Assembly: GCF_947255005.1 (NCBI RefSeq)
Contig: NZ_CAMYFI010000054.1
Coordinates: 1 to 15,705 of the forward strand
Length of the DNA: 15,705 bases
Source of the DNA: an uncultured Tessaracoccus sp.
GTDB taxonomy: Bacteria > Actinomycetota > Actinomycetes > Propionibacteriales > Propionibacteriaceae
Reading direction: 5' to 3'
Under the pieces are notes generated by a model that saw only the letters and a list, made by a program, of their open reading frames with translations, was not told where the DNA came from and made no database searches. Made by a program: the position numbers and the translations under genes. Below are positions 5,897 to 12,698 of the stretch, in pieces (the stretch's first letter is position 1; each line of letters opens with the position of its first letter).

Positions 5897-6778
5897 TCAA
5901 CGCGGTGTGGCCCGCGCCCAGTCCAGATCCTGCACCCGCACCTCGCCCGCATCCCAGCCGGCGGCGAGGGCCTTGCGCACGTCGTAGGTGTGCTCGTGGG
6001 TGATGAGATCCAGCGAATAGCGGTTGATTCCCGGCAGCAGTGGGCCAATGAGTTCCACCGGCAAAAGCGGAAGCCTGAGCGGCCTCAACGTCCGGCCCGT
6101 CACCTGCCCCAACACCGAGGTGAGCACGTCGTCGCGCGAATACGGCTCAGGATCGGCGATGTTGTATGCCCCGGGTGCCCACGCAAGTGCCTGCACAGCG
6201 GCGCGGGCGAGCCCATCGACGTCGGTGAGGCTCAGCTGCACGTCGGGACCGGGTAGCAGCAGCGTGTGCCCCCTGACCAGGCGCCTCAGCCTCGGCACCA
6301 GGTGGCGTTCGTCGAGCCCGTAGACCGCGGTCGGGCGCAGCACCACGGCGCCGTGCGCCAGGGCCATCATCTCGCCCACTGCCTTGGTGCGTCCGTAGTG
6401 GCCGAGATGGCCCTCGGTCGTCGGATGGGACTCGTCGGCTAGGTGCCGCCGCTGGCGTGTGGAGTAGACAGACGAACTGGACATCCACACCACGGGGCGC
6501 TCCCCCACCACGCCCAACAGGCGGCTAGCGCCCTCGACGTTGACCGCCCGGAAGTGCTGTGCCTGGCCCGTGTCCCCCACGGCTGCCGCGCAGTGCACCA
6601 CCGCGTCGCACCCGCTGAGGTCCGGGGTCTCGCAGGCGGCATCCCACCGTCGAAACTCTCCTGGCACCGGAGTCCTGCCTAGCGCGACGACACGGTGCTT
6701 CCTCTGACGCAGCGCCTGCGCCACGTGCCTGCCGACGAACCCGCTCGCCCCCGTCACGGCCACCGTCAGCGCAACCAC
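5897..6778 (-). CDS. NAD(P)-dependent epimerase/reductase, OleD-like
   Basis: Extended short-chain dehydrogenase, 293 residues. The nucleotide-binding motif T9-G-A-S-G-F-V-G16 begins the protein. The catalytic region is SSSSVY (about 100-105) with Y128-G-R-T-K132. LRPTAVYG follows and the C-terminus is of epimerase type. In Ole pathways the OleD reductase converts the 2-alkyl-3-keto acid made by OleA to the 3-hydroxy acid used by OleC. That role is inferred from the neighbours, since sequence alone only says 3-beta-HSD/epimerase family. The GTG at 6778 is chosen because GGAGG (6784-6788) lies 5 nt upstream; the GTG at 6790 lacks such a site. The start lies 13 nt inside the P450 gene, implying coupled translation. 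It is the last gene of the ten-gene unit. Confidence 0.8.
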   Translation of the reverse strand: MVALTVAVTGASGFVGRHVAQALRQRKHRVVALGRTPVPGEFRRWDAACETPDLSGCDAVVHCAAAVGDTGQAQHFRAVNVEGASRLLGVVGERPVVWMSSSSVYSTRQRRHLADESHPTTEGHLGHYGRTKAVGEMMALAHGAVVLRPTAVYGLDERHLVPRLRRLVRGHTLLLPGPDVQLSLTDVDGLARAAVQALAWAPGAYNIADPEPYSRDDVLTSVLGQVTGRTLRPLRLPLLPVELIGPLLPGINRYSLDLITHEHTYDVRKALAAGWDAGEVRVQDLDWARATPR

Positions 6779-7794
6779 AACGACCTCCACTGCGGCAGCC
6801 CGGCACCGACGTCGGGGACTGCGCGGGTGACGCGGGGCCGGATGGGCGCGAAGGTGCGCAGCGCGTCCGCGACCATCGCCAGCGCCAACCCTCGACCCGG
6901 GCAGGCGTGGGAGCCGGCCCCGAACGCCAGTTGCGCCTGGGCAGGTGGCTGCGGGTGCTCCACACTCGGCTCCGGTCGGGCAATCGCAGGCAGCAGGTAC
7001 AGCAGCAGATGCTCCCCCCTGCGCACCGGACGTCCCTCCACCTGGCTGTCATCCCCGACGATCCGCGGCAACAGTGGCGTCGGTGCGATCACGCGCATGA
7101 GTTCGGCAGCCATCACCTCCGGGTCGCGCTGAGCGTCCGGGAAGAGGCCATCATCGGCGCACCATGCCAGCGCGCGGGGAATGGCACTCAGCATGGTGGT
7201 GGTGGCAGCGACGGCCAGCATCACCTCGCTCGGGCCCAGCCCGGGGAACTCCTTCTCCAGGGGTGCCGTGAGGTTGCGGGACGTGTCGCCGGCCAGGTGA
7301 GCACGCACGGAGATGGCAGCGACGACACGTGTGGCGGCGGTGAGGACCAGGGCACGCTCACGGTCCGCAGTCATGCCGAGCAGGTCCAGTGTGACGAGCC
7401 CCGACATGATGCGGGACATCGTCACCACGTCGACGGCCTCTGCGGTCATCGCCTGCGCGTACTGATCCAGCACGGGCTGCCAATGGCGGGCGAGCCGACG
7501 GATGCCCGCACCCGTCAGCGCTGCCCCCAGCTCGCGGCGAGACTGCCGGTGCGCGCTCCCTTCCCCGTCGAACCAGCTCTCGCCTGCGCTGCCCTGGCCA
7601 CGCACGAGCCCCCCGGTGGTGTGCCTGTCGGTGCGATCCAGCGGCACCTTCGTGAGCACCTCACGCACACCCTCAGCACTGGCGACGATCCGTCGCCCCG
7701 GCAGGCCCGTCTGCCTGCCGATGCCCAGCGCCGCGAACACCAGCGGATGGGCGGCCACGTGTACGAGCCGGTCGCGGATGCGTGCCTTGCCCAT
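6766..7794 (-). CDS. Cytochrome P450 (short, atypical I-helix)
   Basis: Heme-thiolate monooxygenase family, 342 residues, clearly shorter than the usual 390-420 of bacterial P450s. Recognisable elements in order: C-helix H82-x-x-x-R86, K-helix E231-L-M-R234 with the following R-x(9)-R, and the heme loop F291-G-A-G-S-H-A-C298-P-G300, where C298 binds the heme iron. The I-helix region reads A-V-A-A-T-T-T (194-200), where most P450s have A/G-G-x-D/E-T, so the acidic residue used in proton delivery seems absent. Substrate unknown. From its place between the OleC-like and OleD-like genes it probably acts on the pathway's fatty chain. The ATG overlaps the preceding stop (TGATG). No ferredoxin or reductase gene is linked. 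Confidence 0.9.
   Translation of the reverse strand: MGKARIRDRLVHVAAHPLVFAALGIGRQTGLPGRRIVASAEGVREVLTKVPLDRTDRHTTGGLVRGQGSAGESWFDGEGSAHRQSRRELGAALTGAGIRRLARHWQPVLDQYAQAMTAEAVDVVTMSRIMSGLVTLDLLGMTADRERALVLTAATRVVAAISVRAHLAGDTSRNLTAPLEKEFPGLGPSEVMLAVAATTTMLSAIPRALAWCADDGLFPDAQRDPEVMAAELMRVIAPTPLLPRIVGDDSQVEGRPVRRGEHLLLYLLPAIARPEPSVEHPQPPAQAQLAFGAGSHACPGRGLALAMVADALRTFAPIRPRVTRAVPDVGAGLPQWRSLWLR
6784..6788 (-). promoter_or_regulatory. Ribosome-binding site for the OleD-like gene inside the P450 gene
   Basis: GGAGG within the last codons of the P450 gene, 5 nt before the GTG at 6778. It decides between several in-frame GTG codons (6790, 6778, 6763). Confidence 0.65.
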
Positions 7795-9203
7795 CAGCGT
7801 CCCTGCTCCTTCCCGATGTGCTGCTGCACCAGTGCCCGGGCTGCCTGACGATCGGGTTTGTTCGAGCGGCCGGAGGTGGGCACGGTGTCGAAGATGATGT
7901 GATCGACGACGAGCCCCAGCTCCCGAGCCTTGCGTTGGAGCTCCCTGCGCAGCTTGTCCGAGCGGGTTCCCGCTTCCACGAGCAGTGCCAGCTCCTCGTC
8001 GCCGTCATCGGCGGGGACGCCGAGCAGCAACGCGACGTCGACCCCTTCGACGGTGAGTCTCGGCTCATAGAGGCCCGGGTAGATGTTGTGCGTGCCCCGA
8101 AGGATCATGTCCTTGCGGCGCCCCTGAAGCCACAGCTCGCGGCCCTCGAGCATGCCCAGGTCGCCGGTGGCGACATCGTCGCGCCATTGCCCATCGATGT
8201 ATCTCGGGGCCATCGAGCGGCCGGAGAGGATGATCTCGTCGTCCTCAATGCGCGCGTCCACGCCGTCGAAGAGTCGGCCCACGTGATCGCCGCGCGCGTC
8301 GTCGGTGAGCTTGTCGCGCGACTCGATCGCCGCAGCCGGGAAGACCTCGGTCATTGCGTACACGCCCCACGCCTCGTCGGCACCGGCTGCCCGCAGTCGA
8401 GAGAGCAGGTTGGCCGTCACTGTGGCCGAGCCCGCGAAGACGCGGCCGGTCGTCGTGGCTCCTGCAGCCAGCGCGGCACGCCACTGGGGTGGGGTCAGGT
8501 AGGTGTGGGATGGACGCCATTTCCGTAACTGCCAGGCGATGCGTCGGGGATTGCGTGCGGGCAGCACGATGGGTTTGCCGAGCGCATAGGCCGGCAGCAT
8601 CGCAAAGAAGGTGCCCGCCATGACGGGCCCCGGCGCATCGGCGTCGAAGAGGGTCGAGACCATCTCCGCGCCCGCCGACAAAGAACCGGCCGTGTGCACT
8701 ACGCCCACCGGGTGTGAGGTGGTGCCGGAGGTGAACACCGTCAGCGCAGACTGGTCCTCCTCCACTCCGTAGCGCCGCACCTGCGCGCCACCCACATCGT
8801 CGATGGAGACGATCTCCGGCCAGATCCTCCAGTCCGGCAGCCCTGCCGGGCGCCGCAGCCAGCCCGGCCCCTTGAGCAGGAATCTGAGCCCCGGTTCAGC
8901 GACGACGAAGTCCGGCACCGTCTCCTCAAGCCTGCTCTGCACCAGCTCGGTGCCGCCTTTGGGACTGATGAGGTCGATACGGATCCCCATGCCGACCGCC
9001 GCGAGCGCGAGCGCGAACGAGGCCGGGCCGGGGCGGACCATGAGGACGAAGTTGCGGGCCTTGCGTTTGCGTAGCCCGCCCGCGTACGTCCGCACCAGAT
9101 CGGCGAACTCTGCGCGTGAGATCCGATCGATACCCAGGAAGACCGGGTCGTCGGGACGATCGGCGAGCCCGTCGAGCACACGTTGCAGCAGCAGCTCACT
9201 CAT
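7794..9203 (-). CDS. ANL-superfamily adenylating enzyme, OleC-like (putative beta-lactone synthetase)
   Basis: AMP-forming ligase fold, 469 residues. Core motifs: T158-S-G-T-T-S-H-P-V-G167 (A3 loop, with Val where Lys is usual), Y282-A-M-T-E286 (A5), T346-G-D348 (A7), G361-R-R-K-D365 onward (A8 hinge) and K449 in TSGRSNKPDR (A10 lysine). The A5 region continues as VFPAAAIESRD, which resembles the ATEALP...IESRE run I recall from OleC proteins. OleC enzymes use ATP to close a 3-hydroxy acid into a beta-lactone. With OleA-like and OleD-like neighbours that is my preferred reading; a plain acyl-CoA or acyl-AMP ligase is the alternative. AAGGAGGAGG (9211-9220) precedes the ATG by 7 nt, and the start overlaps the glycosyltransferase stop as ATGA. 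Confidence 0.82.
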   Translation of the reverse strand: MSELLLQRVLDGLADRPDDPVFLGIDRISRAEFADLVRTYAGGLRKRKARNFVLMVRPGPASFALALAAVGMGIRIDLISPKGGTELVQSRLEETVPDFVVAEPGLRFLLKGPGWLRRPAGLPDWRIWPEIVSIDDVGGAQVRRYGVEEDQSALTVFTSGTTSHPVGVVHTAGSLSAGAEMVSTLFDADAPGPVMAGTFFAMLPAYALGKPIVLPARNPRRIAWQLRKWRPSHTYLTPPQWRAALAAGATTTGRVFAGSATVTANLLSRLRAAGADEAWGVYAMTEVFPAAAIESRDKLTDDARGDHVGRLFDGVDARIEDDEIILSGRSMAPRYIDGQWRDDVATGDLGMLEGRELWLQGRRKDMILRGTHNIYPGLYEPRLTVEGVDVALLLGVPADDGDEELALLVEAGTRSDKLRRELQRKARELGLVVDHIIFDTVPTSGRSNKPDRQAARALVQQHIGKEQGR

Positions 9204-9934
9204 CGCGGGTCCTCCTCCTTGCCGCCGGCGCCCTGGTCCAGGTACCAGCGTGCCGTCTGGACGACACCCATCGCCTTCAACCGCCGTGTCGAGTTCTCGC
9301 TGACCATGCCGCGGCACTGCACGATGCGCGGCGTCGTGGCACGCATCGCATTGAGAAACTGCCTGTCTGTGGGTGCGCCACGCCGCGGCCAACCACCTGA
9401 GGCAAGGTAGGCGTCGGCGCGTACCGCCATGTTGTTGCCGGCGTGCATGCGGTAGGGGGTGAGAAACTGCGGCCCGCGATTGGTCGGGCGCCACCGTCCG
9501 AACCACGCCGCCAGACGCACCTGGGCAGCAAACAGCAGCCGTGCCAGCAACCCGTTCTCATCTCGACGGGCGGTGATTGCCCCGCACACCAGGTCGGCCT
9601 CCTTGATCGCGTCCTGGGCTTGGGCAAACCATTCGGGTCTTGGCAGACAGTCGGCGTCGGTGCGGGCAAACCACGGCGCGCCCTGGGAGATGAGCCAGCG
9701 CGCACCGGTGTCGGCGGCGCAGCCCACTCCCTTCTCCGGCTCGGTCAGGACCGTGACCGGAAACGGTGCCGACGTCGCGAAGCTCCGCACGACGTCGGCG
9801 GTGTCGTCGGTGGAGGCGTTGTCGACGACCACAAGCTGAAACTCGTGGCACGTCTGCCGGGCGAGCGCGTCGAGTGTGGCTGCAATGCCGCGCGACTCGT
9901 TGTACGCGGGGATCAACACGCCGGGCACTGCCAT
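9200..9934 (-). CDS. Family 2 (GT-A) glycosyltransferase
   Basis: Cytosolic or peripheral glycosyltransferase of 244 residues. It opens with VLIPAYNESRGIAATLDAL, then LVVVDNASTDDTADVV (nucleotide-binding region) and D93-A-D95 (the DxD metal/nucleotide-sugar motif). MHAGNNMAVRADAYLASGGW follows in the acceptor part. The usual ED pair appears replaced by T189-D190. No transmembrane helix is obvious. Sugar donor and acceptor cannot be predicted. Its place directly between the OleA-like and OleC-like genes suggests that the acceptor is a pathway intermediate or product. The ATG at 9934 is separated by a single base from the OleA-like stop, and the gene overlaps the next start by 4 nt. Codons upstream of 9934 belong to the neighbouring gene in another frame. 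Confidence 0.85.
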   Translation of the reverse strand: MAVPGVLIPAYNESRGIAATLDALARQTCHEFQLVVVDNASTDDTADVVRSFATSAPFPVTVLTEPEKGVGCAADTGARWLISQGAPWFARTDADCLPRPEWFAQAQDAIKEADLVCGAITARRDENGLLARLLFAAQVRLAAWFGRWRPTNRGPQFLTPYRMHAGNNMAVRADAYLASGGWPRRGAPTDRQFLNAMRATTPRIVQCRGMVSENSTRRLKAMGVVQTARWYLDQGAGGKEEDPR

Positions 9935-9935
9935 C

Positions 9936-10931
9936 TCAGCCACGCTCCCACGGCATGACCTGGATGGAGATACCACCACCCAGCCCAACGAGCAGGCTGC
10001 GTTCGCCGGGCGTGATGCTCTCCCAGGCTCGCGAGAGCTGAATGGGCAACGACGCAGAGGCGACGTTGCCCAGCTCCGGTACGGTCCACACGAGTTGTTC
10101 GCGGCGCGCGCCCACGACATCACAGAATCGTTCGGTATACGGCACCGTCACCTGGTGGACGAAGACGTGCCGGAAGTCCTGCACGTGCCGACCGTCGCGG
10201 TGCAGCAGGGCGTCGATCACGTCGGGCCCCATACTCTCGAACGCGAGCCGCAACTCCGTGCCGGCACCTGTGAAGTAGAGCTTGTCGAAATCGAATGGAT
10301 GCCGGGAGCCGCCGCCGAAGATGCCGCCGACGTCCCAGTGCTCGGAGCGGGTCTGCGCCATCGGCCGCCCGAGGCCTGGGCCCGGCCCTTGGCCCAGCAC
10401 CACGGCCCCACCAGCATCGCCGAAGGTGAAGCCTGCGAAGTGCGTCATGAACTGCCGAAGCGATTCCAGTTGCCACCTGATCGAGCGCGTCGGGGTCTCC
10501 CCCGTGACCACCAGCGCCCGCGAGTACGCGCCCGAGGCGAGCAGTGTCGTCGCGATCTCGATCCCATTGATGAACGAGTTGCAGGCGTTGGTCACATCGA
10601 AGGCGTGGGCGCGGATGCCCAGCTCGTGCGAGACGACGTGCGCGGTCGCAGGCTCGATGAAGTCTCGTGAGGCGGATGCGAACACCAGCAGGTCCACCTC
10701 CGACGGCGCCACGCCTGCTGCCTCCAGCGCTGCCTGCCCAGCGCGGGCGGCGAGCGTCGAGGCGTACTCGCCCTCAGCCACCATGCGTCGGGTACGGATG
10801 CCGGTGACCCGTTCGACGACGCCCCGCGGCAGCCGGAATCCAGAGGCCTGACGGATGCGGTCCTCAATCTCCGCAGAAGGCACGACTCTCGAGGGCAGGG
10901 CCTCGGCCGCGCCCAGCACTGTGATTCCCAC
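9936..10931 (-). CDS. OleA-like / KAS III thiolase-fold condensing enzyme
   Basis: 3-oxoacyl-ACP synthase III fold, 331 residues, the usual size. The Cys-His-Asn triad is complete: C117 (DVTNACNS), H259 (FVHQV) and N289 (ELGNVAS). Glutamate E93 in RDFIEPATA sits where E. coli FabH has Phe87. A glutamate reaching across the dimer at this point (Glu117 in Xanthomonas OleA) is the known hallmark of OleA, which condenses two fatty acyl-CoAs head to head. This, and the OleC/OleD-like genes downstream, favour OleA over FabH. The GTG at 10931 is used because it overlaps the SPFH stop (TAGTG) and the next residues (GITVLGAAEALP) begin the family's first strand. Ribosome-binding site is weak, so GTG at 10919 remains possible. 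Confidence 0.85.
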   Translation of the reverse strand: MGITVLGAAEALPSRVVPSAEIEDRIRQASGFRLPRGVVERVTGIRTRRMVAEGEYASTLAARAGQAALEAAGVAPSEVDLLVFASASRDFIEPATAHVVSHELGIRAHAFDVTNACNSFINGIEIATTLLASGAYSRALVVTGETPTRSIRWQLESLRQFMTHFAGFTFGDAGGAVVLGQGPGPGLGRPMAQTRSEHWDVGGIFGGGSRHPFDFDKLYFTGAGTELRLAFESMGPDVIDALLHRDGRHVQDFRHVFVHQVTVPYTERFCDVVGARREQLVWTVPELGNVASASLPIQLSRAWESITPGERSLLVGLGGGISIQVMPWERG

Positions 10932-12193
10932 TAGGCGGTGGGTCCCCCGTGTTCTTGTGGAGGCTGGGGCGCAGCCCACGGGGCCTGCGGCTGTGCGGCA
11001 GAAGTCTGCGGGGCCAGGCCCTGTTGCTGCGCCGACGCCTGCTGCGGGGGCTCCAGCTGCGACGGCGCCCCTGCGACCTGCTGAGTGGTCGGTTCCTGGG
11101 CCTGCTTGCCGGTGGCCTTGCGCTTGGCAGCGCCCTGGTTGTCGAGTGCTTGGGCCTCGTTGATGGCCTGCTGGACAGTCTCCTGCGAGGCCTTGCGGTC
11201 CTTCTCGGCCTGCTCGGCGATCTCTGCCTGGACATCGATCTTCTCAGGCGGCGTGAACTGCTTCGCACCCTCGGAGACGTAAGTGCGGCCCTCGTTGCTG
11301 TTGCCGCCACCCATCGCGTTACCAAGGCCCTTCAGTGCGTCGTTGAGTTCGGAGGGCACAACCCACACCTTGTTGGAGTCGCCTTGCGCGAGCTGCGGCA
11401 GCATCTGCATGTACTGATAGGCCAGGAGCGCCTGGTCAGGCTGGCCGGCATGGATAGCCTGGAACACCGTCGTAATGGCCTGCGCCTCACCTTCTGCCCG
11501 CAGCATCGCCGACTGACGGTCGGCCTGCGCTCGAAGCACCGCTGCTTCCCGCTCACCTTGAGCGCGTAGAATGGCCGACTCGCGGTCACCACCCGCGTTC
11601 AGCACCTGCGACTGACGCTGGCCCTCGGCGAGCAGAATCTGCGCACGCTTGTCGCGCTCCGCGCGAGCACCCTTCTCCATGGCGTCGCGGATCGTCGCAG
11701 GTGGCTCAATCGAGCGAAGCTCCACGCGGTTCACCTTGATGCCCCACTTGCCCGTGGCTTCGTCGAGCACCGAACGCAGCCGCTGGTTGATCTCCTCGCG
11801 GGAGGTGAGCGTCGCCTCGAGGTCCATGCCGCCGATGATGTTGCGCAGGGTGGTCATAGTGAGTTGCTCGATGGCCGCGCGGTAGTTCTGCGCCTCGTAC
11901 GCGGCGCGGCGGGGTTCGACGATCTGGAAGTAGATCACGGAGTCGATCGACACCATGAGGTTGTCTTCCGTGATGACGCCCTGCGGCGGGAACGAGACCA
12001 CCTCTTCGCGCATGTCGAGCAGATATGCCACGCGGTCGAACAACGGCAGGATCAGGTGCGGGCCGGGATCCAGCACCCTGTGCATCTTGCCGAGGCGCTC
12101 GATGATGGCCTTCTGCTGTTGGCGGATGATCTTCAAGCTCATCGCCAGCAACAAAATCACCAGCGCGATGAGGGCAATGATTACGTATTCCAC
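10931..12193 (-). CDS. SPFH/band 7 (stomatin, QmcA/paraslipin-type) membrane scaffold protein
   Basis: Membrane-anchored prohibitin-homology protein, 420 residues, that typically oligomerises and organises membrane domains or proteases. One N-terminal transmembrane helix (residues 2-19) is followed by QQQKAIIERLGKMHRVLDPG, the typical band-7 entry, and the PHB domain to about residue 180. Five consecutive 11-residue repeats (186-240; ILLAEGQRQSQ, VLNAGGDRESA, ILRAQGEREAA, VLRAQADRQSA, MLRAEGEAQAI) form a coiled-coil rod. The tail (351-420) is rich in Gln, Pro and Ala and looks disordered. The GTG at 12193 is supported by AAAGGA (12201-12206), 7 nt upstream, and makes the membrane helix start the protein. 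The NfeD-like gene lies 13 nt upstream, the usual partnership. The stop overlaps the OleA-like start. Confidence 0.92.
   Translation of the reverse strand: MEYVIIALIALVILLLAMSLKIIRQQQKAIIERLGKMHRVLDPGPHLILPLFDRVAYLLDMREEVVSFPPQGVITEDNLMVSIDSVIYFQIVEPRRAAYEAQNYRAAIEQLTMTTLRNIIGGMDLEATLTSREEINQRLRSVLDEATGKWGIKVNRVELRSIEPPATIRDAMEKGARAERDKRAQILLAEGQRQSQVLNAGGDRESAILRAQGEREAAVLRAQADRQSAMLRAEGEAQAITTVFQAIHAGQPDQALLAYQYMQMLPQLAQGDSNKVWVVPSELNDALKGLGNAMGGGNSNEGRTYVSEGAKQFTPPEKIDVQAEIAEQAEKDRKASQETVQQAINEAQALDNQGAAKRKATGKQAQEPTTQQVAGAPSQLEPPQQASAQQQGLAPQTSAAQPQAPWAAPQPPQEHGGPTA
11474..11638 (-). repeat. Five-unit 33-bp coding repeat (11-residue coiled-coil units)
   Basis: Codons 186-240 of the SPFH gene encode five in-register 11-residue units with a hydrophobic pair at positions 1-2, then mostly Ala-x-Gly and a charged segment. 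The 11-residue period indicates a hendecad, slightly right-handed coiled coil instead of a heptad one. Confidence 0.8.
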
Positions 12194-12206
12194 GTCGCGT
12201 TCCTTT

Positions 12207-12695
12207 CTAGAATCCGGCGTCGAGGGGTTTTGCTGAGGATGACGGGTACACCAGCAGCGTGATGCCGTCCATGCCAAACACTTCGATGTGCTGCCCTTCG
12301 AGAATCCGCACCTGCGGGTCGTACGGCCGGGCCTCCCACACCTGACCGTCGACGCGCACCTCGCCGCGCGCGGAGGTGATCTCAGCCGTCGCCACGCCCG
12401 TCGCGCCGACGAGCTGATCCAGCGACGAACGGTACCCAGGCGAGTTCCGCACGCGATCGAGCAGCGATGGGCGCAGCAGCCACAGCGTGAGCGCCGCTAC
12501 CGCGATACCCACGAGCGCCTGCAGCCACACCAAACCAGGCGCGACGAACCACGTCGCCCCGGCAGCGAGGGCGCCCACGGCGAGCATGAGGAGTGTGAGG
12601 TCCAGCGTGAGGAGTTCAGCTGCGGCAAGGGCGATCGCCAGTAGCCCCCAGCCGATCCAGCCGTTGTCACGGAACCAGGCGACGAGCCAGTCCAC
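12207..12695 (-). CDS. NfeD-like membrane protein (short form)
   Basis: A 162-residue partner of SPFH proteins. Two to three transmembrane helices lie in residues 12-75 (GWGLLAIALAAAELL, LLMLAVGALAAGATW, LQALVGIAVAALTLW). A soluble OB-fold domain follows (about 90-152), beginning LVGATGVATAEI and ending GITLLVYP, as in the NfeD C-terminal family. It lacks the N-terminal ClpP-like serine protease domain of long NfeD proteins, so no proteolysis is expected. The start is GTG at 12695 (MDWLVAWFRDNG), 3 nt after the ABC stop, with GAGGAG upstream overlapping the end of that gene. In M. tuberculosis the Rv1487/Rv1488 pair occupies the same place after mabA-inhA, so this linkage looks ancestral. Confidence 0.9.
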   Translation of the reverse strand: MDWLVAWFRDNGWIGWGLLAIALAAAELLTLDLTLLMLAVGALAAGATWFVAPGLVWLQALVGIAVAALTLWLLRPSLLDRVRNSPGYRSSLDQLVGATGVATAEITSARGEVRVDGQVWEARPYDPQVRILEGQHIEVFGMDGITLLVYPSSSAKPLDAGF

Positions 12696-12698
12696 TGG

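Noticed and set aside
5737..6048. Minus-strand frame of 103 codons overlapping the terminator and the oleD-like 3' end
   Set aside because: It spans the 22-bp hairpin and reads the oleD-like gene in the wrong frame.
6907..7848. Long plus-strand frame of 313 codons opposite the P450 gene
   Set aside because: Antisense shadow of a gene with clear P450 motifs; its composition (His/Arg/Gly-rich) is typical of shadows.
12194..12277. N-terminal extension of the SPFH protein into the NfeD-like gene
   Set aside because: It would place 28 non-family residues before the membrane helix; the GTG at 12193 has AAAGGA at 7 nt.
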